Positions 14,578 through 22,114 of a DNA stretch of 23,388 nucleotides are shown one piece after another. Origin of the DNA: an uncultured Oscillospiraceae bacterium (lineage in GTDB: Bacteria > Bacillota > Clostridia > Oscillospirales > Oscillospiraceae); contig CAAFPE010000103.1 in assembly GCA_900764755.1 (NCBI GenBank), positions 1 to 23,388 of the forward strand. The letters are read 5' to 3'. Numbering within the stretch: position 1 is the stretch's first letter; every line of letters starts with the position of its first letter. Under the pieces are notes generated by a model. That model was not told where the DNA came from. It did no database searches and saw only the letters and a program-made list of their open reading frames with translations. The position numbers and the translations under genes were made by a program.

Positions 14578-17500
14578 ATGAAACTGATTCGATTGATCCT
14601 GCGCCGACCCACCTCGGTGATCCTGATGATCCTGGCTGTGGTGGTGTTCGGCTCTGCCTCCCTGACTGGAATGCCCCTGGAGTATATGCCTGACATGGAG
14701 ATGCCCATGGAACTGGTGATGGTCACCTGGCCCGGGGCGGACGCCGACAGCATCGACCGGCTGGTCACCCAGCCCATCGAGGACGAGTGCGAGACCCTGT
14801 CCGACATCGACAGCGTCAACTCCTACTCCTTTGATAACTATGCCATGCTCCAGCTGACCTATAAGTACGGCGTGGACATGGATGAGGTCTACTCCGACCT
14901 GAAGAACTCCATGGATAATCTGATGCCCACCCTCCCGGACAACTGCGAGGATCCCCTGATCATGGAACTGAGCGCCGACTTTATGCCCACCATGATCCTC
15001 TCCGCCGTGGCTCCTGAGGGGATGGACGCGGCCAGCTACCTCAATGACACGGTGGTGCCGGTGATCGAAAGCGTGGGCGGCGTGGCCCAGGTTGATGTCA
15101 CCGGGGCCCAGGACGAGTATCTGCGTATCGTGCTGGATGAGGCTGCCCTTCAGCAGTACCGTCTGTCCATTTCGGCGGTGGGCTCCGCCATCGCGGCGGC
15201 CGACTTCGATATGCCGGTGGGAGACGTCACCCTGGGCACCCAGGACATCGCCCTGGGCGTCTACGGCAGCGTGGATGTGAACGCTGATTTCCGGAACCTG
15301 CCCATCCAGACCCCGTCGGGCCAGATGGTAACGTTGGGGGACCTGTGCACCTTCTTCAATGTCTATGAGAAGGACGCGGAGAACCTCAGCCGCTACAACG
15401 GCGGCGACAGCGTCATGCTCAGCGTGACCAAGCAGGACAGCGCCGCCACTGTGGACGTCTGCGAGGATGTCATGGAGATCCTGGACCGGTACAGTGTGGA
15501 TGGCCTGAGCTTCGAGGTTATTTACAATGAGGCGGACAGCATCATGGAGACCCTGGGCGAGGTGCTGAACACCCTGATCATCGGTATCATCCTGACCATG
15601 CTGGTGCTGTTCCTCTTCTTCGGCGACCTGCGGGCCAGCCTGATCGTGGGCATCAGTATGCCCCTGTCTATCCTGCTGGCGGTGATCCTTCTGAACTTCG
15701 CCGGATTTGCCATCGATCTGATGACCGGCACCTCCCTCATCATCGCCATCGGCATGATCGTAGATAACTCCATTGTCATTCTGGAGAGCTGTATGCGCTC
15801 CAGGGAGAACGGCCTGGACTTCCGGGAGGCGGCGGTGGAGGGCACCTCCACTATGGTCATGTCCACCCTGGCCGGTACGCTGACCACCGTGGTGGTCTAT
15901 ATCCCCCTGGCCATGGCCCAGGGCCTGGTAGGCATGATGTCCGGCCCCCTGAGCTGGACCATCCTGCTGACCATGCTCTCCTCCTTCCTCAGCGCCGTGG
16001 TGGTGGTCCCCCTGGCCTTCGTGTGGCTCAAGCCCAAGGCCAAGGAGGAACTGCCCATCAACCGGCTCCTGGCCCGGTTCCGGACCTTCTACCGCCGGGT
16101 CATGCCTGGACTGCTGCACCACCCGGGCAAGGTGGTGTCAGTGGGTGCGGCCTGCTTCCTGGCGGCCATCCTGCTGACCAGCCAGATGGAATTTGTGCTG
16201 ATGCCGGACAACTATGACGGCAGCGTCAGCCTGGAGGCCACCTTCCGCTCCGGCACCAAGCTGTCCGTCATGGACGAGCGGATCCAGGACCTGGAGGACG
16301 CCCTTCTGGAGGATCCCAATTTTGAAAAGGTGACCCTGAGCGCCTCGGAGAACACTGCCACCTTCACCGCCTATGCGGTGGATGGCTGCAAGCGCAGCAG
16401 TGAGGCGGCGGTAGAGGAGTACACCAACCGCTTCGGCGGCTCCCCCGGCATGGACCTGGCGGTCACCCCCACCAGTGGTGACTCCAGCATGGGCGCCATG
16501 ATGGGCGGGGGCAACACCAAGGCCGTGACCCTGGTGGCCGACAGCCTGGACATCCTGGAGCAGGGCGCAGCGCAGGTGGCCGACGTCATGGGCCAGGTCC
16601 CAGGCGTGATCCGGGTGGCCAACGAGTTTGACCAGAGCCGCGTCAAGGGCCGCCTGGTGGTGAACTCTCAGAAGGCCCAGGCCCTGGGGACCACGGAGTC
16701 CGCGGTGGCCATGCAGGTCTATTACCTGCTCAACGGTATGACCGCCACCACCCTGGACGACTATGGCGACTCTGACGCAGAGTACGATGTGGTGCTGGAA
16801 TATCCTGAGGGAAAGTATGACGACATTACCACCCTGCTGGATTACCCCATCGCCACCCAGAGCGGCCGTATGATCACCCTGGGGGACATCGCCGACGTGG
16901 AGTACATCACCACCCTGCCCAGCATCACCCGGCAGGACGGTCAGTACAGCGTCACCATCACCGCCACCACCACCGACACCGCCAAGTACACCGCCGCCAG
17001 CGCCATTGACGGTGCAGTGCGGGAGCTGACCCTCCCCGAAGGGGTCTCGGTGGGAACCGGGTCACTGGACTCCACCACGGAGGAGGCCACCCAGAGCGTG
17101 AGCACCGCCCTGTTGTCCGCCATCTTCCTGGTGTTCCTGGTCATGGGTATCCAGTTTGACTCCCCCAAGCTGTCCATTATGGTCATGCTGTGCATCCCCC
17201 TGAGCCTGGTGGGCTCCATCGGCCTGATGTTCCTGTCCGGACGCCCCATGAGCATCCTGGGCCTGATGGGCTTCCTGATGCTGGTGGGCATCGCGGTGAA
17301 CAACGGCATCTATCTGGTAGACGGCACCAATCAGCTGCGCCAGACCATGCCCCTTGGCGAGGCCCTGGTGGAAGCGGGCACCACCCGTCTGCGCCCCATT
17401 CTGATGACCACCCTGACCACCATCATCTCCATGGTGCCCATGATCTTCTCCACAGACAGCGGAATGAGCATGATGAAGGATATGGCCTATATCATCATCG

Positions 17501-17640
17501 GCGGCCTGGTGGCCTCCACAGTGCTGGCCATGTTCCTGATGCCCGCCTTCTATCTGCTGATCCGGCGTGAGAATACGGACGGCACGAAGCGGAAGGCCCT
17601 GTTCCGCCGCAAGAAGAACAAGGAGTCCGCTGCGGTCTGA
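14578..17640 (+). CDS. RND-family efflux transporter (AcrB/SwrC-like)
   Basis: Inner-membrane pump of 1020 aa, full RND length, with the duplicated plan: one helix, a large extracytoplasmic loop of about 300 residues and five further helices, twice over. It starts with the typical MKLIRLILRRPTSVILMI and ends in a basic tail (KRKALFRRKKNKE). In TM4, GMIVDNSIVILES gives Asp396 and Asn397 where AcrB has Asp407-Asp408. In TM10, GIAVNNGIYLVDG puts Asn908 where AcrB has Lys940. The proton relay is therefore reduced to one acidic residue, a pattern I believe is shared by Gram-positive relatives such as SwrC. GGAGG lies 11 bases before the ATG, and the gene begins three bases after the fusion-protein stop. 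Substrates may be lipopeptides, bile salts or drugs; the sequence does not decide. Confidence 0.95.
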   Translation: MKLIRLILRRPTSVILMILAVVVFGSASLTGMPLEYMPDMEMPMELVMVTWPGADADSIDRLVTQPIEDECETLSDIDSVNSYSFDNYAMLQLTYKYGVDMDEVYSDLKNSMDNLMPTLPDNCEDPLIMELSADFMPTMILSAVAPEGMDAASYLNDTVVPVIESVGGVAQVDVTGAQDEYLRIVLDEAALQQYRLSISAVGSAIAAADFDMPVGDVTLGTQDIALGVYGSVDVNADFRNLPIQTPSGQMVTLGDLCTFFNVYEKDAENLSRYNGGDSVMLSVTKQDSAATVDVCEDVMEILDRYSVDGLSFEVIYNEADSIMETLGEVLNTLIIGIILTMLVLFLFFGDLRASLIVGISMPLSILLAVILLNFAGFAIDLMTGTSLIIAIGMIVDNSIVILESCMRSRENGLDFREAAVEGTSTMVMSTLAGTLTTVVVYIPLAMAQGLVGMMSGPLSWTILLTMLSSFLSAVVVVPLAFVWLKPKAKEELPINRLLARFRTFYRRVMPGLLHHPGKVVSVGAACFLAAILLTSQMEFVLMPDNYDGSVSLEATFRSGTKLSVMDERIQDLEDALLEDPNFEKVTLSASENTATFTAYAVDGCKRSSEAAVEEYTNRFGGSPGMDLAVTPTSGDSSMGAMMGGGNTKAVTLVADSLDILEQGAAQVADVMGQVPGVIRVANEFDQSRVKGRLVVNSQKAQALGTTESAVAMQVYYLLNGMTATTLDDYGDSDAEYDVVLEYPEGKYDDITTLLDYPIATQSGRMITLGDIADVEYITTLPSITRQDGQYSVTITATTTDTAKYTAASAIDGAVRELTLPEGVSVGTGSLDSTTEEATQSVSTALLSAIFLVFLVMGIQFDSPKLSIMVMLCIPLSLVGSIGLMFLSGRPMSILGLMGFLMLVGIAVNNGIYLVDGTNQLRQTMPLGEALVEAGTTRLRPILMTTLTTIISMVPMIFSTDSGMSMMKDMAYIIIGGLVASTVLAMFLMPAFYLLIRRENTDGTKRKALFRRKKNKESAAV

Positions 17641-17673
17641 GCCGGCTTCGATCCATATAAATATCAAATTGCA

Positions 17674-17721
17674 AAAGAGTCCGCTGCAGAAGGGCATCTC
17701 GCCTTCCGCAGCGGACTCTTT
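17674..17721. terminator. Bidirectional terminator between convergent operons
   Basis: AAAGAGTCCGCTGC pairs with GCAGCGGACTCTTT (14 bases), then one A-C mismatch and a further five pairs (GAAGG with CCTTC) around an eight-base loop. On the plus strand the stem ends in TTTAT; on the minus strand it ends in CTCTTTTGC. It serves the RND operon on one side and the ATPase operon on the other. Confidence 0.9.
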
Positions 17722-17757
17722 ATCCATACAGCGTGTCCCGGCGCGGCCGGGGCTTTC

Positions 17758-20022
17758 TCATCCTCGGGCGGGCAGGCTCTGGACTGCTGCCCCCGGCCGT
17801 CCGGCCAGACAGGCAGCCTCCCGGCCCTGACAGGTAAACAGCAGGATCTGCCGGTCCTCCGCCAGCTGGACCAGAAGCTCCAGGGCCAGCGCCATCCGCC
17901 TGTCGTCAAAGGCGGCTAAGGCGTCGTCCAGCACCAGCGGGGCCTGCCGCTCCTTGAGGCACAGGTCGTACACCGCCAGACGCACCGCCAGATAGATCTG
18001 ATCCACTGTCCCCTTGGACAGGAACAGGGCCCGCCGTGGCAGCACTCCGCCCCCTTCCGTGGCAGAGGCGTCCAGTTCCCGGTCCAAGGATACTTCCCGG
18101 TACCGTCCACCGGTGAGGCGGCTCAGATAGTCCGCCGCCCGCCGGTTCAGTTCCGGGGAGAAGCGCTCCTGAAGCTGGGCGTTAGCCGCCTTCAGCCCCT
18201 CCATGGCGGCGGAGATGGCCTGATACTCCCCCTCGCGCCGCTCCAGTTCCCGGGACAGGGCCTCCTCCTCCGCAACCAGGGCGGCGGGGTCCCCCACCGC
18301 CTTCTGACGGCCCAGCGCCATATTCAGCTGGCGCTCTGCCCGCTCCAACTCCGCCTGAGCGGTCCCCAGCTGGGCAGCTGTTTCCTCCAGAGTGCGGGCG
18401 GGCTGCTCCAGGGCCGGATTTTCTGGCTCCTCCCGTCCCCCCTGGGCCCTCAGCGCCTCATACAGCCGCCGGGCGCCCTCCAGCCGGGCGGCGGCCACCG
18501 CCTCCCGCTCCTCCAGATTCAGGGCCAGGGACAGGGCGGCGGAGCAGCCGAACAGGTCCTTCACCTCTGGGGCGAAGGAGTGGACGAACTGAAAGAGATC
18601 GGTATGGGTGTTCTCCCGCCTGGCCTGCCGCTCGGACAGGGCGGCGCGGACCAGCCGCACCTGCTGGGCCGCCTGGTCGGCGGCCATTGTCCGCTCCCGG
18701 TAGGCCCGAGCCAAGGCAATGACCTCATCCGGCCCCTGGACGCCGTAGCGCTCCAGCACCCGGCGTCCGGCGGCGTCCGCCTTCTTCCCCGCGGACAGGG
18801 AGATCAGAGATGCCGCCGACAGCACCCCATAGGCCGCCAGGGCCACCCAGATCCAGAGGGACAGTCCGCTGCCGGCCATCATGCCCCCCACCAGGATCAG
18901 GGCGGCTGCCGCCGCGCCTGCCAGCTGGAGCATAGGAACCCGCTTCCTGCACTGCCGTCCCTTTTCGGTACACCGCTGATGCTCCGCCGCATCCTTCTCC
19001 GCCTTCTGCACCGCCTCGTCCCCGGTCATCCCGGGGAACTGGGGATCCACCGCCCGGGCCCGGGCCTGCTCCAACTCCGCCTCCGCCTGAGCGAGGGCCT
19101 CCGCCCCCTGCCGGATCTCCGGATCCAGGGCCTTGAGCAGTGCAAGTTCCCCCTGGGCCCGCTTCAGCGCCTCCCGGTCCGGCAGGGAGAGGAACCGGGC
19201 CTGCTCCTGCCGCAGCGCTGCCTGCTCCGCCTCCGCCTGGGACAACTCAACTCGGGCCTGGTGAAGCTTTCGGTTCAGTTCCCGGCGGGCCAGCGCCTTA
19301 TGGATCTCCAGCTCCGCCTCCAGCTGTTCCCTCCGGCGTGCCAAACCAGCCCGCTCCGCCGACAGAAGGTTCACCTCGTCGTTGACCTGCTCCGCCTCCC
19401 TGCGGGCGGCGGCGGCCTGAGACAGGGCCTCCTCCAGCTGGGGGATGCGCCCCACGCTCCGGTTCACCCGCCGGCGGTTGAGCCACTCTCTCAGCCGCCC
19501 CTCCGCCTGGGAGAAGGACACGTCCTCCTGCCCGGAGGACACCAGGGCAGCGATGCGCCGCTCCAACTCCGGGGCGGCGGTGACAGCCAGGGAGCCACCC
19601 TGCCCCACAAACGCGGAGCGCTCAAAGACCTCCCGGCCCACCCCAAGCAGCAGCTCGCCGCAGGTATCCGCCGTCAGGCCGGGGACGGGTTCCCCTGTGC
19701 CGGTGTAGACGGCTGAAAAACTCCCAAAGGGGACACTCCCCCGGGGTCCCCGGCGGATGGTGATGTCCCGGCCCTGCCACTCCAGCAGCAGTTCCCCCTC
19801 CATAGGAGCCCCAGACCAGGGCTGATAGCGGTTTTTGTCTGCCAGATGTCCCTTCTTGTCCCGGTCCCGGGTGTCGATCCCATAGAGCATGGCCTTCAAA
19901 AAGCCTGCCCAGGTGGATTTTCCGCTCTCATTGGGGGCCTGGATCAGATTGAGGCCGGGGGCGAGCTCCAGCCGCTGCCCCGTCAGCCCGCCGAAGGTGG
20001 CTGTCATCTCTTTGATCCTCAT
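17758..20022 (-). CDS. SbcC/YhaN-like ATPase with transmembrane hairpin in the coiled coil
   Basis: ABC-type SMC/Rad50-like ATPase of 754 aa. Walker A is APNESGKST (residues 29-37). A Q-loop-like region (VGQGGSLAV) and a long Glu/Ala/Arg-rich coiled coil follow. Near the apex (about 363-407) two hydrophobic stretches, AGAAAAALILVGGMMAG and LWIWVALAAYGVLSAASL, form a probable membrane hairpin where Rad50/SbcC would have a zinc hook. The second coil leads to the signature region LFLSKGTVDQIYLAVRLAV and Walker B with D-loop PLVLDDALAAFDDRR (about 693-706). This plan matches Bacillus YhaN, whose role is not well established. It overlaps the upstream nuclease gene in ATGA, so the two should be made together as an SbcCD-like complex, possibly at the membrane. 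Confidence 0.88.
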   Translation of the reverse strand: MRIKEMTATFGGLTGQRLELAPGLNLIQAPNESGKSTWAGFLKAMLYGIDTRDRDKKGHLADKNRYQPWSGAPMEGELLLEWQGRDITIRRGPRGSVPFGSFSAVYTGTGEPVPGLTADTCGELLLGVGREVFERSAFVGQGGSLAVTAAPELERRIAALVSSGQEDVSFSQAEGRLREWLNRRRVNRSVGRIPQLEEALSQAAAARREAEQVNDEVNLLSAERAGLARRREQLEAELEIHKALARRELNRKLHQARVELSQAEAEQAALRQEQARFLSLPDREALKRAQGELALLKALDPEIRQGAEALAQAEAELEQARARAVDPQFPGMTGDEAVQKAEKDAAEHQRCTEKGRQCRKRVPMLQLAGAAAAALILVGGMMAGSGLSLWIWVALAAYGVLSAASLISLSAGKKADAAGRRVLERYGVQGPDEVIALARAYRERTMAADQAAQQVRLVRAALSERQARRENTHTDLFQFVHSFAPEVKDLFGCSAALSLALNLEEREAVAAARLEGARRLYEALRAQGGREEPENPALEQPARTLEETAAQLGTAQAELERAERQLNMALGRQKAVGDPAALVAEEEALSRELERREGEYQAISAAMEGLKAANAQLQERFSPELNRRAADYLSRLTGGRYREVSLDRELDASATEGGGVLPRRALFLSKGTVDQIYLAVRLAVYDLCLKERQAPLVLDDALAAFDDRRMALALELLVQLAEDRQILLFTCQGREAACLAGRPGAAVQSLPARG

Positions 20023-21110
20023 GGCGCCACATCCTCTCCGTTCTCCAGAGCGGCCAGACCAAAGCGCACCGCCTGCTGGAGGATCTCATTCTCCGGCTCT
20101 GCCCGGCACCGGGAAGCCATCAGGCGCAGGAACAGCCCGGTGAGGGTGTCCTCCTCCATCCGGTCCCACACCGCCCGCTGCACCCGGGTGCAGTCCCGGA
20201 GGGTCAGGCCGTAAAACCGGGGGGCCAGCGCCCGGGTCAGCCCCTCCAGGTCCAGGGTCTCCGCCCCCCGCTCGCCGGTGAGCAGAATGCGGTAGATGTC
20301 CTCCGCTGTGTCCGGCGGCAGGGCGGCCTGTACCGCCGCCGCCAGGTCCTCCGCGCCGGTTACATCCACAGACAGGACCTGATACCGCCGACGGCACAGG
20401 GGGACGAACTCCGCCCGGCAGTTTCCGGGCTCCGCCTCCACATAGAGGACGCCCTTGCTCCCCAGTTCATCAAAGCCCCGGCCCTCCGAACAGCCGGGAT
20501 AGGCCCAGAAGGTGTCCCCCTCCCGCTGAAGGCCGCTGGCCTGGTGGATGTGCCCCAGCGCCAGATAGTCCAGGCCGCTGCGGGCGATGTCCTCCCGGGA
20601 GATGGGGCCGTACTCCCCCCGGCCGTCCACCTCCCCGTGGACCGCCATAAGCTGCACCCTGCCGTCCCGCTCCGCCCGGAAGCCCTCCAGGGGAGAGCAG
20701 TCCTCCCGTGGACCCAGGAAGGCCCGGCCATAGACCACGCAGTCCAGCCCGGGGACCTCCACCCGCTGGACTGCCCCGGAGGTGAAGATATGCACATTCT
20801 CCGGCCAGTCCAGGGCGGCATACAGGGAATGGGGCCCGTAAAAGTCATGGTTTCCCGGGGCCAGGAACACCGGGCAGGAGAGGCTCCCCAGGGACCGGGC
20901 CAGGGCCTGGGCAGTCTCCCGATAGGTCCGCCGGCTGTCCAGCAGATCGCCGGACAGTAGCACCAGGTCGGCCTCCCGGTCCCGGGCCAGCCCGGCCAGA
21001 CGGTCCAGCAGCTCCCGCTGCTCCTGCCGCCGGCCAGCCGCCTGCTCCGGCGTCAGGCCGGAAAAGGGGCTGTCCAGATGCAGGTCCGCCCCGTGGATCA
21101 GTTTGATCAT
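20019..21110 (-). CDS. SbcD/YhaO-like metallophosphoesterase, probable DNA nuclease
   Basis: Calcineurin-like phosphoesterase of 363 aa with all the metal-binding blocks of Mre11/SbcD proteins in order: GADLHLDSP (Asp9, His11), LLSGDLLD, APGNHDFYG, AVHGEVDG and LALGHIHQ. A C-terminal region of about 130 residues, with VTGAEDLAAAVQAALPPDTA, is the capping part found in this group. Mre11-type enzymes cut DNA ends together with their ATPase, here the overlapping downstream gene, so a role in DNA end processing or repair is likely. The ATG at 21110 has AAAGGAG 11 bases upstream; open frame further up (to 21242) lies within the preceding gene. It begins 28 bases after the YmdB-type gene, within one operon. 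Confidence 0.92.
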   Translation of the reverse strand: MIKLIHGADLHLDSPFSGLTPEQAAGRRQEQRELLDRLAGLARDREADLVLLSGDLLDSRRTYRETAQALARSLGSLSCPVFLAPGNHDFYGPHSLYAALDWPENVHIFTSGAVQRVEVPGLDCVVYGRAFLGPREDCSPLEGFRAERDGRVQLMAVHGEVDGRGEYGPISREDIARSGLDYLALGHIHQASGLQREGDTFWAYPGCSEGRGFDELGSKGVLYVEAEPGNCRAEFVPLCRRRYQVLSVDVTGAEDLAAAVQAALPPDTAEDIYRILLTGERGAETLDLEGLTRALAPRFYGLTLRDCTRVQRAVWDRMEEDTLTGLFLRLMASRCRAEPENEILQQAVRFGLAALENGEDVAP

Positions 21111-21138
21111 GGAAAAAAAGGCTCCTTTCCCGCCGGAC

Positions 21139-21927
21139 TCACTCCTCCAGGTCCACCCGCCGGACCTGGACGCACCGCCCGGACTCTGTATCGATGGTGA
21201 AGCGGCAGGCGTTGATCTTGCAGGGACCCTCCGCCTCCTCATACCGCCGGGGCAGTCCCCCCAGAAAGAGGTTCATGGACAGCTCCGGCTTGATGCCCAG
21301 CACGGAGCGCCGCGGCCCCGTCATACCCAGGTCGGTGAGGAAGCCCGTCCCCTTGGGCAGGATCTGCCCGTCCGCCGTTGGCACATGGGTGTGGGTCCCC
21401 CACAGGGCCTGGACCCGTCCGTCCAGATACCAGGCCAGAGCCCCCTTCTCGCTGGTGGCCTCGGCGTGGAAGTCCACCAGCACCAGGTCACAGCGCTGGG
21501 CCTCCGCCCCCCGCAACAGCTGGTTGGCGGTCTTGAAGGGGCTGTCCAGGTTGGCGTTCAGCTCCAGCCGCCCCATCAGGTTCATCACCCCGATCCGCAG
21601 GCCGCCGGGCCCGTCAAACACGCCGAAGCCCCGCCCCGGCACCCGGCCGGCGTAGTTGGCTGGGCGGAGGATATAGGGGTCCTTGTCCAGAAAGTCGGCG
21701 ATCTGGATGCGGTTCCAGGTGTGGTTGCCCAGGGTGATGACGTCGGCCCCGGCATCATACATCCCCCGGGCCTGACGGGGGGTGAGGCCCACGCCAGAGG
21801 CGTTCTCCCCATTGACCACGGTGAAGTGGATGTCCTCCTCCCGTTTGACCTCCCGCAGGCGGCGGGCCAGAATGTCCTGGCCCCCCTCGCCCACCACGTC
21901 GCCCACCGCGAGCACATTCAGCAGCAT
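21139..21927 (-). CDS. ymdB: YmdB-type metallophosphoesterase (TIGR00282 family)
   Basis: Phosphodiesterase of 262 aa. Metal-binding motifs are VGDVVGEGG (Asp10), VVNGENASG, TLGNHTWNR, VDFHAEATSEK and WGTHTHVPTAD, the signature set of the family. The length matches. Bacillus YmdB hydrolyses 2',3'-cyclic nucleotides and influences RNA turnover, biofilm and motility decisions; the same chemistry is expected here. The ATG at 21927 has AAGGAGG eight bases upstream. It is the first gene of the operon with the nuclease and ATPase. In many Firmicutes this gene sits beside rny, but rny is not present here. Confidence 0.94.
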   Translation of the reverse strand: MLLNVLAVGDVVGEGGQDILARRLREVKREEDIHFTVVNGENASGVGLTPRQARGMYDAGADVITLGNHTWNRIQIADFLDKDPYILRPANYAGRVPGRGFGVFDGPGGLRIGVMNLMGRLELNANLDSPFKTANQLLRGAEAQRCDLVLVDFHAEATSEKGALAWYLDGRVQALWGTHTHVPTADGQILPKGTGFLTDLGMTGPRRSVLGIKPELSMNLFLGGLPRRYEEAEGPCKINACRFTIDTESGRCVQVRRVDLEE

Positions 21928-21951
21928 ACCATATTCCTCCTTGGATCGGAT

Positions 21952-21992
21952 GGGGAGCGGGCTCCCCCTGGGGTCCGGCTCCGGGCCGGACC
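21952..21992 (-). promoter_or_regulatory. Two tandem hairpins in the ymdB leader
   Basis: GGTCCGGC-N5-GCCGGACC (21972-21992) and GGGGAGC-GG-GCTCCCC (21952-21967) are perfect stems of eight and seven bases back to back. They lie between the predicted transcription start near 22000 and the ribosome site near 21938. Neither is followed by U residues, so they would act as leader structures and not as terminators. Confidence 0.55.
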
Positions 21993-22006
21993 GTTCAGCA
22001 GACCCT

Positions 22007-22035
22007 ATTATACCGCCTGCCGGTCAAAATCGCAA
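22007..22035 (-). promoter_or_regulatory. Sigma-A promoter of the ymdB-nuclease-ATPase operon
   Basis: On the minus strand TTGCGA (four of six), a 17-base spacer and a perfect TATAAT. A TTGACC also lies nearby but only nine bases from the -10, so it cannot be the -35. Confidence 0.75.
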
Positions 22036-22053
22036 AGGCTTTTTGCCGCCAAC

Positions 22054-22080
22054 ATATCCCGCTCCCCGGATGCATACCAT
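22054..22080 (+). promoter_or_regulatory. Sigma-E-like (mother cell) promoter of spoIID
   Basis: ATA, exactly 16 bases, then CATACCAT. The sigma-E consensus is approximately ATA-N16-CATACANT, so the core and spacing match with one -10 mismatch. Transcription would begin near 22087, about 28 bases before the spoIID ATG. Bacillus spoIID is a classic sigma-E gene. Confidence 0.7.
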
Positions 22081-22114
22081 GTCTCCAAAGGCGCAGTGGA
22101 GAGGGGGAAACGGA

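Noticed and set aside
14089..16122. 677-codon minus-strand open frame, rich in His, Gly and Gln
   Set aside because: It mirrors the fusion protein and RND genes; its odd composition comes from reading their codons backwards.
22013..22035. TTGACC as the -35 of the ymdB promoter
   Set aside because: It is only nine bases from the -10; TTGCGA at 17 bases is the workable choice.
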